Below are positions 8,446 through 16,193 of a DNA stretch of 34,987 nucleotides, in pieces (the first letter of the stretch is position 1; each line of letters starts with the position of its first letter). Where the stretch lies: contig JAUNBR010000045.1 in assembly GCA_030527015.1 (NCBI GenBank), forward strand, positions 1 to 34,987. Direction: 5' to 3'. The translations under genes were made by a program, and so were the position numbers. The notes beneath the pieces are model-generated. The model did not search any database and had not been told where the DNA came from. It was given only the letters and a program-made list of their open reading frames with translations. The DNA is from Planctomycetia bacterium (GTDB taxonomy: Bacteria > Planctomycetota > Planctomycetia > Pirellulales > Thermoguttaceae).

Positions 8446-9783
8446 TTACTGTCGGCAAGATGAAATGGCTTGGGATAAATCCGCGATCAGATCTTCTGCA
8501 TTTTCCAGCCCGATGGAAAGTCGAAGAAAATCAGGCGTTACACCAGACGCTAACTGTTCTTCTTCTGACAGCTGCTGATGTGTCGTGGAAGCTGGGTGTG
8601 AAATCAGAGAGTGGACATCCCCGATATTCGTAACATGACTGAAAAGTTTTACGGCCTGAATTAATTTTTTGCCAGCTTCCATTCCTCCGCGGATCCCGAA
8701 ACCGATGATTCCACCTCCATTTCCATTCATATATTTTTGGAGATTCCTATAACTTTTACTGGATTTTAATCCCGGATAATTAACCCATGCGACTTCTGGG
8801 TGCGCTTCCAGCCAGGTGGCGATTTTTTGGGCAGTTTCGCAGATTCTCGGCCAGCGAAGTGGAAGCGTTTCCAGTCCCTGCAGAGTGAGCCAAGAATTAA
8901 ATGGTGAAATGGCGGGCCCCCAGTCGCGCAGCAGGCAGCAGCGCGCTCTGGCGATAAATGCAGGGTTAATGACCGTTCCCGTTTCGTCTTTTACGGAGTC
9001 ACCCCCAAAATGATCATAAAAGATGAGTCCATGATAGGCAGGATCTGGCCCCGTGAATTCTGGAAATTTATTTGGAAATCCATATTTCTTACCTGTCCAG
9101 TCAAATTTCCCTGAGTCGACGATTATTCCTCCCATACTGGTTCCGTGACCGCAGATGTATTTTGTCAGCGAGTAAATGGTAATATCCACACCATGTTCAA
9201 AAGGCCGGAATCCGTATGGAGAAACCGTATTATCCATCACCAGGGGGAGCCCGTGGCGGTGCGCGACTTCCGCGATCATTTCGAAATCTAAAACTTCATT
9301 TTTCGGGTTTCCGATACTCTCACAATAAATAAAACGAGTATTTTCGTCGATCGCCGCCTCAATTTTTTCTGCGGAATCCAGTTCTGTCCAGCGCGTCTCG
9401 ATTCCCAGGCGTGAAAGTGTATTATTAAATAAAGACGACGTTCCACCATATACCGCGGGGGAGGTGACAAAATTTTGTCCCTGTTTCATGAGATTCATCA
9501 GAGTCAGGAAAATCGCTGACTGTCCGCTGGCCAGCGCCAGTGCTGCGACTCCTCCATCCATGGCCGCGATACGTTTTTCAAGAATATCGGTCGTCGGATT
9601 CATAAGTCGGGTATAAATATTTCCTGGTGTTTTCAGTTCAAAAAGTGATGCAGCATGCTCTGGAGAGTTAAACGTAAACGCACTGGTCTGGTAAAGTGGC
9701 ACCGCACGAGAATTTGTGTCTGTGTCCACGACATGCCCTGCATGAATCGCCAGTGTGTCACGATGTAAATTTTTTTTAGTCAT
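8446..9783 (-). CDS. metY: O-acetylhomoserine sulfhydrylase, PLP enzyme
   Basis: Cys/Met metabolism PLP-dependent enzyme, 445 residues, cytosolic. It replaces the acetyl group of O-acetyl-L-homoserine with sulfide (or methanethiol), giving homocysteine for methionine synthesis. Visible features are the SGQSA phosphate-binding turn (86-90), IYTR (56-59), the PLP-nitrogen Asp in LVMDNT (D184) and the Schiff-base lysine in SLTKYICGHG (K208). The length of about 445 and the insertion around 225-265 (KYGFPNKFPEFTGPDPAYHG) separate this type from the shorter cystathionine gamma-synthases and lyases. ATG 9783 has GGAG 8 nt upstream. No SAM riboswitch or MetJ-type box is recognisable upstream; the leader has a partial dispersed repeat instead. 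Confidence 0.93.
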   Translation of the reverse strand: MTKKNLHRDTLAIHAGHVVDTDTNSRAVPLYQTSAFTFNSPEHAASLFELKTPGNIYTRLMNPTTDILEKRIAAMDGGVAALALASGQSAIFLTLMNLMKQGQNFVTSPAVYGGTSSLFNNTLSRLGIETRWTELDSAEKIEAAIDENTRFIYCESIGNPKNEVLDFEMIAEVAHRHGLPLVMDNTVSPYGFRPFEHGVDITIYSLTKYICGHGTSMGGIIVDSGKFDWTGKKYGFPNKFPEFTGPDPAYHGLIFYDHFGGDSVKDETGTVINPAFIARARCCLLRDWGPAISPFNSWLTLQGLETLPLRWPRICETAQKIATWLEAHPEVAWVNYPGLKSSKSYRNLQKYMNGNGGGIIGFGIRGGMEAGKKLIQAVKLFSHVTNIGDVHSLISHPASTTHQQLSEEEQLASGVTPDFLRLSIGLENAEDLIADLSQAISSCRQ

Positions 9784-9813
9784 AAATGAATCTCCACGTA
9801 AATTTCTTGTTTT

Positions 9814-9858
9814 TGTAGCCGCGTAAGGCGAAAATTTGTAATAAATTGAGTATAAAAA
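9814..9858 (+). repeat. Dispersed repeat, partial right half
   Basis: TAGCCGCGTAAGGCGAAAAT then TTGTAATAAATTGAGTATAAAA is a diverged right half, lying in the metY leader. Confidence 0.45.
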
Positions 9859-9874
9859 GAGACCGTTAATTCCA

Positions 9875-10107
9875 TTATAATTTAAATATTATATAATTAT
9901 AATGTACGTCAGGAATCATGGGAGGGGGAGTATCTTTCGTCAGTGAAAATAAATTCTTGGCCCTAATTGCGTTCCTTGAATGTTTGGGTACAATAGAAAT
10001 TATATAAGAAGATTTATCTGGAGTGTTTATACTTAAAATACGGTTAAATCTTACTTTCCCAGATGTTTTACTGAAAATGACAGTGAACACCGCCTCTTTT
10101 AACGATA
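9875..10107 (-). pseudogene. Possible gene remnant cut by a dispersed repeat
   Basis: The minus strand has an open frame of about 75 codons ending at 9875, containing SKTSGKVRFNRILSINTPDK and ending near DTPPPMIPDVHYNYIIFKL. No start codon with a ribosome binding site is seen. The upstream side runs straight into a dispersed repeat (10108-10226), which would supply the first 28 or so residues of the frame. I do not recognise the product. It may be the 3' end of a gene whose front was lost, or chance. Confidence 0.25.
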
Positions 10108-10226
10108 TTTTATACCAGAGGCACACGATAAATTTCCATTTCCTCGGTATTTTTGATTCTCGCTGAAAATGCTTGCATTTAGAGCCGCACAAAATGGAAA
10201 TTTAAATATAAAATCAGAGTATAATT
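10108..10226 (+). repeat. Dispersed repeat, full copy upstream of ftsH
   Basis: Arm A TTTTATACCAGAGGCACACG then ATAAATTTCC; centre CTCGCTGAAAATGC; right inner arm AAAATGGAAATTTAAA; and a tip ATCAGAGTATAATTG. The 3' tip carries a TATAAT sequence (10220-10225), but no -35 box is visible at the right distance. Confidence 0.8.
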
Positions 10227-10446
10227 GAATCGTGCACGGGTTCATTTCGTACCTTTTTTCAGTAAAACTGAATTTTGTTGAAATTCATAACCCACGGAAA
10301 ATACTTTCTCTGCGCGATTACACGAACTTCTGTTTAGAAGTCCGAAATGCGGGATTTTAATGTAAAATCAGAGCACATGGGGTGCCGTTTTACATGGAAC
10401 TGTACAAAACAAAAATCTTTTTTCCTTTTTGCTTCTGTAAAAATTT
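10227..10446. other. Gap before ftsH, degenerate repeat remnants
   Basis: A right-half-like remnant at about 10333-10376 (GATTTTAATGTAAAATCAG-like) is the only structure I see. No clear promoter or Shine-Dalgarno for ftsH is visible. Confidence 0.35.
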
Positions 10447-12615
10447 ATGACTGAGAATAATAACGAACAAGAAAATTTACGTCAAAATAAGGTACCTGAT
10501 TCATCGAAAAAACGTAATGAGGAAAATGATTCGAATAAGGTGGATTTACCGGATTCTGTAACTCCCAATTTTTTTCGATTATTTTTCATTTTTGCCATTA
10601 TTTGCCTCTTGGCTTGGCTTTATTTGGGCGAATCTCGTAAAAATATGGCAGAAATCGATTTTAATTTTTTCCGCCAGCAGCTGGAATCGGGGAATGTCGT
10701 TTCCGTCGTGCTGCAGAATAATTATCGTTTAGAAGGGGAATTTGAGGTTCCGCCATGGAATCCTGCGTTAATGCGGCAGGTGAAGTTATATGATAATGAT
10801 GGCTCTGCGGTACCGACTTCCCCAGAATCTAAAGATAAAAGTGCGGATACTAAACATCCGGAAAATGTCACGGGTACACCACCCGCGGCGGAGAAAAAGC
10901 CCCCGGATCTGCTCCAAGAGAAAAAAGTACTGATAGATGGTAAAGAGGTCACGGTGCCCCGCCTGCCCAAGAAATTTTACACGATTTTACCCTCACCGAT
11001 TGAAGCCGGCGGCGATCTGGAAAAAGAGATTTCTGCGAAAGTAAAGGAGCATTTTCGTGTGAAAGAACCGGTCGACAGTATGCCGTATTTAATGCTTCTT
11101 TCGTTTATTGTAACGATTGTTTTATTTGTGATGATATGGTATCAGTTTCGTCGTACGCGGGAACAGATGAATGGCGGCCCGATGTTTGGGTTTACGCGCA
11201 GTCCAGCGAAGCGTTTTCAGAAAAATGATGAACCTGTTACGTTTAATGATGTCGCAGGTCTGGAGAGTGTGAAAAAGGATCTGGCGGAAGTTGTAGATTT
11301 TCTGATGTTTCCCGAAAAATTTGAACGTCTCGGCGCGCGCATACCGAAAGGTATTTTGATGTGTGGTCCTCCGGGAACGGGGAAAACTCTTTTAGCGCGT
11401 GCTGTGGCGGGGGAGGCGGCCGTACCATTTTTTAGTATTAATGCGTCTGAGTTTATTCAGATGTTCGTCGGAGTCGGGGCCAGTCGTGTGCGTGATATGT
11501 TTGACGTGGCGCGGTCTAATGCTCCTTCGATTCTTTTTATTGACGAAATCGACGCGATCGGTCGGCTGCGTGGCACGGGAATCGGTGGTGGGAATGATGA
11601 ACGAGAGCAGACGCTGAATCAGATTTTGAGTGAAATGGACGGTTTTGCGACGAATGATATCGTTATCGTCATCGCGGCCACGAACCGGCCTGACGTACTG
11701 GATCCTGCGCTTTTACGGCCTGGGCGTTTTGACCGGCACGTGACGGTCGACAGTCCTGCCCAGAAGGGGCGTCTGGAGCTGTTTAAAGTGCATACGCGGA
11801 AAGTGCCTCTGGCAGAAGATGTGAATCTGGATCTTTTGGCTTCCATGACCACGGGTTTAACGGGAGCGGATATCCGTAATATTATTAATGAAGCTGCCTT
11901 ATGGGCATGTCGAAATAATAAAGAAAAAGTTTTTATGGCGGATTTTTATTACGCGATCGATAAAGTTCTGATCGGTGCAAAACGTGAGGAAGTCCTCAGT
12001 GAGAATGAAAAGCGCATGACGGCTTATCATGAAGCTGGGCATACGCTCATGGCCTGGCTGACTCCCGTGCGTGAGCGTATCGGGAAGGTTTCCATCATCC
12101 CGCGTGGGCGTGCGCTGGGCGTGACTCAGATGATTCCGGAAGAAGATCGCGTGAGCATCAGTCAGGCGGAAATCGAAGCGCGAATCGGTGTTTCCATGGG
12201 AGGTCGGGCAGCAGAAAAAATCGTATTTAATCAGCTTACCGCGGGCGCGGAGAATGATTTAAAACACGTGACTCAGCTGGCGCAAAAAATGGTAACTTCA
12301 TGGGGAATGAGTCCGCGAATTGGCCCTGTTTCTTTTCGTCTGGCAGAGGAACATCCCTTCCTTGGGAAGGAAATGTCCACTTCTTCCCGTGAGTTTAGTG
12401 AAAACACAGCTCAGATGATAGATGAAGAAGTTATGAAAATCCTTCATGAGGCGGCCCAGCGCGCGGAAAAAATTCTGACTGAAAATCGTGGGCTGCTGGA
12501 TGCACTGGCCCAGGCTTTAATTCTTCAGGAAGAACTGGACGAAAAACAGATCGAAGAAATTATTGGTCCTCCGATGTACAAAAAATCAAAAAATGAAAAT
12601 CAGGTTTCCGTCTGA
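10447..12615 (+). CDS. ftsH: FtsH, membrane-anchored AAA+ zinc protease
   Basis: ATP-dependent zinc metalloprotease of the inner membrane, 722 residues, degrading misassembled membrane proteins and short-lived cytosolic regulators. Order of parts: an acidic cytosolic N-terminus (1-38); TM1 at about 39-60; a periplasmic domain with a Pro/Lys/Asp-rich low-complexity insert (about 120-165); TM2 at 212-232; and the AAA+ module with Walker A GPPGTGKT (307-314) and Walker [12 protein letters not shown]. The arginine-finger region has [20 protein letters not shown]. The M41 peptidase has HEAGH (528-532; E529 catalytic) and the third zinc ligand D604 in AGAENDLKH. The start codon has no recognisable Shine-Dalgarno, so the start is less certain than the identity. 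No operon partner adjoins it. Confidence 0.97.
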   Translation: MTENNNEQENLRQNKVPDSSKKRNEENDSNKVDLPDSVTPNFFRLFFIFAIICLLAWLYLGESRKNMAEIDFNFFRQQLESGNVVSVVLQNNYRLEGEFEVPPWNPALMRQVKLYDNDGSAVPTSPESKDKSADTKHPENVTGTPPAAEKKPPDLLQEKKVLIDGKEVTVPRLPKKFYTILPSPIEAGGDLEKEISAKVKEHFRVKEPVDSMPYLMLLSFIVTIVLFVMIWYQFRRTREQMNGGPMFGFTRSPAKRFQKNDEPVTFNDVAGLESVKKDLAEVVDFLMFPEKFERLGARIPKGILMCGPPGTGKTLLARAVAGEAAVPFFSINASEFIQMFVGVGASRVRDMFDVARSNAPSILFIDEIDAIGRLRGTGIGGGNDEREQTLNQILSEMDGFATNDIVIVIAATNRPDVLDPALLRPGRFDRHVTVDSPAQKGRLELFKVHTRKVPLAEDVNLDLLASMTTGLTGADIRNIINEAALWACRNNKEKVFMADFYYAIDKVLIGAKREEVLSENEKRMTAYHEAGHTLMAWLTPVRERIGKVSIIPRGRALGVTQMIPEEDRVSISQAEIEARIGVSMGGRAAEKIVFNQLTAGAENDLKHVTQLAQKMVTSWGMSPRIGPVSFRLAEEHPFLGKEMSTSSREFSENTAQMIDEEVMKILHEAAQRAEKILTENRGLLDALAQALILQEELDEKQIEEIIGPPMYKKSKNENQVSV

Positions 12616-12635
12616 TTTTTGGACGTCCCTTTATG

Positions 12636-12738
12636 TACCGCTTTTCGTTTAAATTTCCGTTTTCACGAGAACACGGGAGCCGTGTGGTGTGTAGCTCCGA
12701 CGGTTTTTAAAGCGGAAATCAAAATAATATGAGTATAA
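12636..12738. repeat. Dispersed repeat, diverged copy
   Basis: A TTTAAATTTCCGTTTTC arm faces AAAGCGGAAATCAAAAT then ATGAGTATAAA, around a different centre with an ACACGGGAGCCGTGT palindrome. The centre is unlike the usual hairpin. Confidence 0.5.
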
Positions 12739-12985
12739 ATTTTGCGTTTTCGGCGTTTTGTGTGCTGGAATTTTGTTTTATGGATGCAAAAAACGAAAAT
12801 TTAACATGATTTTGGGGTAATTACAGAAAAATTTTAAAAAAAATTAGAAATTTTATAAAAAATGACTTGTATTTTTGATAAAAATTTACCATATATATTT
12901 ATAGGTTTAAGATGATGATGGTATTTCTTGGTTTCTGTGATTTTTGTTGCGTCCGCTGAGATTTGGCTTTTGGTTTTCGTTCCAT
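12739..12985. other. AT-rich gap downstream of ftsH
   Basis: Apart from a half-arm remnant (AAAACGAAAATTTAACATG, about 12786-12805), I see no gene or clear signal here. Short open frames read from it continue into the neighbouring repeats and look spurious. Confidence 0.4.
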
Positions 12986-13130
12986 GATACTGTTTCCGCC
13001 TTAAATTTCCGATTTGTGCTGTTATGAAAGCAGGTATTTTCAGCGAAGTTTGCTGCTGGCGGGGAAGCAAAAATACCCTGCCTGCCGGCGGAGAGCAGAT
13101 GCGGAAATTTATAATGTATCGGGTATAAAA
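12986..13130 (-). repeat. Dispersed repeat, expanded copy (145 bp)
   Basis: Arm B-like start TACTGTTTCCGCCTTAAATT; inner GGTATTTTCAGCGAAG and GCAAAAATACC; and arm-A complement GCGGAAATTTATAATG then TATCGGGTATAAAA. About 35 extra GC-rich bases (CTGGCGGGG...CCTGCCGGCGG) enlarge the centre. Confidence 0.75.
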
Positions 13131-13426
13131 TGCTTGTTTTTGCCTGCCGCGGTGGTTCATAGCTCAAAAAAATGCCACAGAAGTTTGGGTTTACTGTTTC
13201 GGATATAATTTTATTAAATTTTGAATACGAAACTAAAATAGTGAAAGAAATTTTTTAAAAGCGTTTTAAGTTATTGGCGGAAAAATAAAACTTTTAGCCC
13301 ATTTTCAAAAAAATTTTAAGTTTTTTTATACTTTTTTTAGGTTTTTTTTGAAAAAATTGAAATTTTTTGGTGTTGGGCACTTACATTTTTCACAGAAATG
13401 TATTAAAATATAATAGTTAATTAAAA
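13131..13426. other. A/T-tract-rich leader region before the PEP-CTERM gene
   Basis: Long phased runs of A and T, especially 13250-13380, with no open frame. Such DNA is expected to be curved. It may hold upstream promoter elements or a nucleoid-protein site (inference). A TATAAT sits at 13409-13414 with a weak -35-like TTTTCA 16 bases upstream. Confidence 0.4.
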
Positions 13427-13454
13427 TTGACATGTATTTACCTTTATATATAAA
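13427..13454 (+). promoter_or_regulatory. Candidate promoter of the PEP-CTERM gene
   Basis: A perfect -35 TTGACA (13427-13432), a 16-base spacer and TATAAA (13449-13454). The predicted start point would be only about 12 nt before the ATG, with the Shine-Dalgarno at its very beginning, so the TATAAT at 13409-13414 is a serious alternative. Confidence 0.4.
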
Positions 13455-13472
13455 ATTGAAAAGAGGGTTGAA

Positions 13473-14672
13473 ATGAAAAAGTTTTTTGTGTTATATGCTG
13501 CAGTGTTAATTTCATTTACGGTGATGGGAACCCTGGCTTGGGGACAAATTATTAATCTAGAGACGGGTGTTACTTATAATCAAACTGATTACGATGATTG
13601 GAAAAAAGGGGATGGGCCGTATGGTACTACTACTAGAGTTGTTTTAGATGGTGTAACCGCGACCTTTAATTCGGGTAGTTTAGTGCCTTCATATTTTAAT
13701 TTTATTTCAGGAACATTAAATGTTAATGGTACTGTGAATATTTCTCCGGAAGTTCTTTCTGGTTTCCGTGGTGATGGGGAGACTCTAACTACTATCTTTA
13801 ATGTCACGGATAATTCGGTTTTAAATTTTGGTACAGCTTTAAAAGTGCAAGATTATACCGGTAACACGCCGATGGTTATTGAAAAACGCGGTGCTGGAGA
13901 TTTGAATTTTAATTTCAGTACGACCAATTTTGATACCTATTCGCATGTTGCTGGAACCACGAACTTTATGAAAGAAGCCACGGGCACAAACTTATCAATT
14001 AAAAGTGGTAAAGTTTCCGTTTACGGTAATATGGATAATGTGACCATGACAGGTGGTGAATTGAATATCACTGGTCAGCTGAATGCCGGGGAGTTTATTG
14101 TCGATAATGACGGTGTGGCGGAACCTGTCGTTTTAACCTTTAACAGTGGAAGTTCTGTAGATGATGAGAACATAGACGCCCCTACCAGTGCGGTATTAGG
14201 TGATAACATTATCTTTAATTTTGCCGTAAATGATCACGGGAGTGTGATTTCTTCGATGTATTTTGACACCTTAAGTCTTGGTGATAACGATACAACTTCC
14301 TTTTTAGATGGTGTGGTTTTTAATATTACTAATTCAGATTCACTGAGAGATTTTGATCCTGTGAATCCTGAGAATAATAATTTAACTCCCATGGATCTGC
14401 TTATTTCTAAAAATCTTACTCTTGACGGTGTGTCATTAACGTCATCATCATCAGAGGATGTTTTTAACATGATTAATGATCTTCTGGCGAATGTTGTAGT
14501 AAAAGATGCGAATCCTTATGTGAATTGGTCTTTGCAGGTAGCAAAAACAAATACAGAAGGTGGTGTGTCTCTGCAGGCAGTCGGTTTATTAGTTCCGGAA
14601 CCTTCGACATGGGTTATGCTTTTATTGGGCCTGGCCGGTATGGCGATTTATCGTCGTCGGCTTCAGAAATAA
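13473..14672 (+). CDS. PEP-CTERM sorting-signal surface protein
   Basis: Exported protein of 399 residues. Signal peptide at about 1-24, ending near TLAWGQ. The middle is rich in Asn, Thr, Gly and Val with a beta-helix look (LNVNGTVNIS, TMTGGELNITGQL). The last 26 residues are a textbook PEP-CTERM signal: VPEP at 374-377, a hydrophobic helix MLLLGLAGMAIY and a basic end RRRLQK. In such systems an exosortase cuts at the PEP motif and the protein is exported to the surface or extracellular matrix; no exosortase gene is in the window. AGAGG lies about 6 nt before the ATG. The gene stands alone, with its own promoter and terminator. The specific role is unknown. Confidence 0.85.
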   Translation: MKKFFVLYAAVLISFTVMGTLAWGQIINLETGVTYNQTDYDDWKKGDGPYGTTTRVVLDGVTATFNSGSLVPSYFNFISGTLNVNGTVNISPEVLSGFRGDGETLTTIFNVTDNSVLNFGTALKVQDYTGNTPMVIEKRGAGDLNFNFSTTNFDTYSHVAGTTNFMKEATGTNLSIKSGKVSVYGNMDNVTMTGGELNITGQLNAGEFIVDNDGVAEPVVLTFNSGSSVDDENIDAPTSAVLGDNIIFNFAVNDHGSVISSMYFDTLSLGDNDTTSFLDGVVFNITNSDSLRDFDPVNPENNNLTPMDLLISKNLTLDGVSLTSSSSEDVFNMINDLLANVVVKDANPYVNWSLQVAKTNTEGGVSLQAVGLLVPEPSTWVMLLLGLAGMAIYRRRLQK

Positions 14673-14695
14673 AATAAATTTTAATGCGAATAAAG

Positions 14696-14727
14696 AAAAG
14701 CCTGGCGTGTGTCAGGCTTTTTTTATT
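14696..14727. terminator. Rho-independent terminator, probably bidirectional
   Basis: AAAGCCTG (14697-14704) pairs perfectly with CAGGCTTT (14713-14720) around an 8-base loop, followed by a T-run TTTTTTTATTTT. On the other strand the stem is followed by TTTTCTTTATT. It lies between the convergent PEP-CTERM and nrdG genes. Confidence 0.85.
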
Positions 14728-14916
14728 TTGAAGCAGATATAATTTTGGGCGTTCACTGTGTCTTTACCCTCTGAAACCTCCCTGCTGTGGATGTACTTCG
14801 GTGTTTTGGGAGAAATGAAAAGACGTTCGTCAGTGCGCAGTGAGAATCTGCTGTACCAGCTTTCTCGGTCCAGGGGTTAAAATCTTCGTGGAATCCCAGA
14901 TTTTCTCAGATTTCGA

Positions 14917-14957
14917 CTGTTCAGTCCGTCTGCTGACCAGTCACACTGAACAGGAGG
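14917..14957 (+). promoter_or_regulatory. Hairpin overlapping a strong Shine-Dalgarno
   Basis: CTGTTCAGT (14917-14925) is a perfect inverted match to ACTGAACAG (14945-14953), whose last bases run into AGGAGG (14952-14957). This is the arrangement expected for translation control of the reading frame at 14966. Confidence 0.4.
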
Positions 14958-14965
14958 TTATGGAC

Positions 14966-15004
14966 ATGAGGAAATTTCATGTTTTTATATCCGACACACT
15001 ATAA
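14966..15004 (+). pseudogene. Mini-frame cut short by a dispersed repeat
   Basis: A 12-codon frame (MRKFHVFISDTL) begins 8 nt after a perfect AGGAGG. Its last 7 or so codons and its TAA come from arm A of the repeat starting at 14982. It may be the front of a gene disrupted by the repeat, a leader peptide, or chance. Confidence 0.3.
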
Positions 15005-15090
15005 AATCCGCTTCCCAGGCATTTTGCTTCTCGCAGAAAATGCCTGCCATAAGATCTGTAAAAAACTGAAATTTAATGTGGAAACAGTAT
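14982..15090 (+). repeat. Dispersed repeat, full copy
   Basis: Arm A TTTTTATATCCGACACACTA then TAAAATCCGC; inner hairpin GGCATTTT...AAAATGCC; right arm AAACTGAAATTTAATG then TGGAAACAGTATG. Very close to the family consensus. Confidence 0.85.
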
Positions 15091-15163
15091 GTGTACTTTT
15101 TTTATAGAGCTGCTCAAGAAAGAAATATATCAGAAAATCTTCGTATCTTCGCGCGGACATCCT

Positions 15164-15712
15164 CTACATTTTGTGGTCCATGAAAATGGGATCATCCTGC
15201 CAGAGAACTGTTTTTCCGGCCGCTAAAGAGGCTTTCACGTCAATCACTCGCTGGTTCGCGGAGCCACGAAAACGCAGCGAAATGTCGTGCTGCTGCTGGA
15301 TAAAAGCACCGTCCACCAAGACGTCCAGTAAACTCAGCATTTCATCGGTCACTTCACAGCGGGCATGACTGGCCTGGAGCAATTCTTGTTCAAAAACGTT
15401 ACCCGTATAACACCAGATGGTTTTGTCTGGATAAAGAGAGCGTACTTCGTGCAAAAATGGGATCAGGGCACGCTGGTTTTCTGGTTCAAAAGGTTCACCG
15501 CCCAAAAGAGTTAGGCCATTAATGTATTCAGGAGCTAAACTGTCTAAAATCGATTGACGGGCCACCTGATCGAAAGGCAGGCCATAATCAAAATCCCAAG
15601 TCATAGGGCTAAAACAGTTATTGCAGTGACGGCGGCAGCCAGATACGAACAAACTGGTACGAACGCCTTCACCATTCGCGATATCACAGAATTTTATGTT
15701 GCCGTAATTCAC
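15164..15712 (-). CDS. nrdG: Anaerobic ribonucleotide reductase activase (radical SAM)
   Basis: Radical-SAM activating enzyme of 182 residues that uses a 4Fe-4S cluster and S-adenosylmethionine to place the glycyl radical on NrdD. The cluster motif C-x3-C-x2-C is at C26, C30 and C33. The SAM-binding GGEP motif lies at about 76-79. The N-terminus (MNYGNIKFCDIANGEGVRTS) and the short length are typical of the family. The start is a GTG at 15712 with AAGGAG 10 nt upstream. It is divergent from nrdD across a 481-bp control region rather than in the usual nrdDG operon order. An NrdR-box-like palindrome lies 42 nt before the start codon. Confidence 0.94.
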   Translation of the reverse strand: MNYGNIKFCDIANGEGVRTSLFVSGCRRHCNNCFSPMTWDFDYGLPFDQVARQSILDSLAPEYINGLTLLGGEPFEPENQRALIPFLHEVRSLYPDKTIWCYTGNVFEQELLQASHARCEVTDEMLSLLDVLVDGAFIQQQHDISLRFRGSANQRVIDVKASLAAGKTVLWQDDPIFMDHKM

Positions 15713-15753
15713 TTAAATTGTACTCCTTCCCTGGACTGTTAATTTTATCTAAA

Positions 15754-15769
15754 GCACAATATCTTGTGT
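15754..15769 (-). promoter_or_regulatory. NrdR box upstream of nrdG
   Basis: On the minus strand this reads ACACAAGATATTGTGC and matches the published NrdR-box pattern ACACWATATATWGTGT at 14 of 16 positions. It is 14/16 identical to the box before nrdD. Confidence 0.7.
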
Positions 15770-15784
15770 TTCAGAAAGAATAAA

Positions 15785-15800
15785 CCACATTTTAGTGGGA
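15785..15800 (-). promoter_or_regulatory. Second, weaker NrdR-like box before nrdG
   Basis: CCACATTTTAGTGGGA on the plus strand matches the pattern at 10 of 16 positions. Its centre is 31 bases from the first box, about the three-turn spacing usual for NrdR pairs. It is also a palindrome in itself (CCAC...GTGG). Confidence 0.45.
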
Positions 15801-15811
15801 TTTTCATTGTT

Positions 15812-15839
15812 ATTATATCACACTTTTGCCGAAATACAA
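15812..15839 (-). promoter_or_regulatory. Candidate nrdG promoter
   Basis: The minus strand has -10 TATAAT (15817-15812) and a poor -35 TTGTAT (15839-15834) with a 16-base spacer. The start point would fall just upstream of both NrdR-like boxes, so bound repressor could block elongation. Confidence 0.4.
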
Positions 15840-16028
15840 GTAGGTGAAATTCGTTTAAGGTGAAAATTTTTAATTTTGGGCTGTTTTTGAGCCGTAAATT
15901 GTTAAAATTTATCATTTTTTATCTATTTTGTTGAGTTTTTATCTGTTTTACCAAAAAAAAGAGCGAATTTCCAAGAAAAAAAATAAGAAAAATTTAAAAA
16001 TTCTTTACACTAATATTATAATATATAA
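15840..16028. other. AT-rich spacer between nrdG and nrdD promoters
   Basis: Runs of A and T with no open frame of note, and no dispersed repeat. This is the largest gap part in the window free of the repeat family. Confidence 0.4.
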
Positions 16029-16044
16029 GCGGAATATTTTGGGA
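16029..16044 (+). promoter_or_regulatory. Weaker NrdR-like box upstream of nrdD
   Basis: GCGGAATATTTTGGGA matches the NrdR pattern at 10 of 16 positions, with the AATATnTTG core kept. Its centre is exactly 31 bases from the strong box at 16060-16075. Confidence 0.45.
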
Positions 16045-16059
16045 TTAAAAACAAGAAAA

Positions 16060-16075
16060 ATACAAGATGTTGTGC
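16060..16075 (+). promoter_or_regulatory. NrdR box abutting the nrdD -35
   Basis: ATACAAGATGTTGTGC is almost the same as the nrdG box and ends at the base before the -35 hexamer TTGACA. A repressor bound here should hinder RNA polymerase. Confidence 0.65.
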
Positions 16076-16103
16076 TTGACAAATTAAGTTTTTGTTGTAA
16101 GAT
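16076..16103 (+). promoter_or_regulatory. nrdD promoter
   Basis: Perfect -35 TTGACA (16076-16081), 16-base spacer, -10 TAAGAT (16098-16103). The predicted start near 16110 gives a leader of about 84 nt. Confidence 0.65.
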
Positions 16104-16193
16104 ATGAATTCCATCAGTGCGAAAGAGTTCGGGCTGTGTGGATTTATATTGTTTTTGTTCATTTAGATAGTTTCAACGGAAGGAAGCATCTCC

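Noticed and set aside
9784..10107. SAM or other sulfur-related riboswitch before metY
   Set aside because: No conserved riboswitch core could be found in the short leader, which carries a partial repeat.
12834..13208. Several overlapping 60-110 codon frames downstream of ftsH
   Set aside because: They are read wholly or mostly from a repeat copy and AT-rich flank, lack ribosome sites, and show the recurrent repeat-derived peptides (for example LYPIHYKF).
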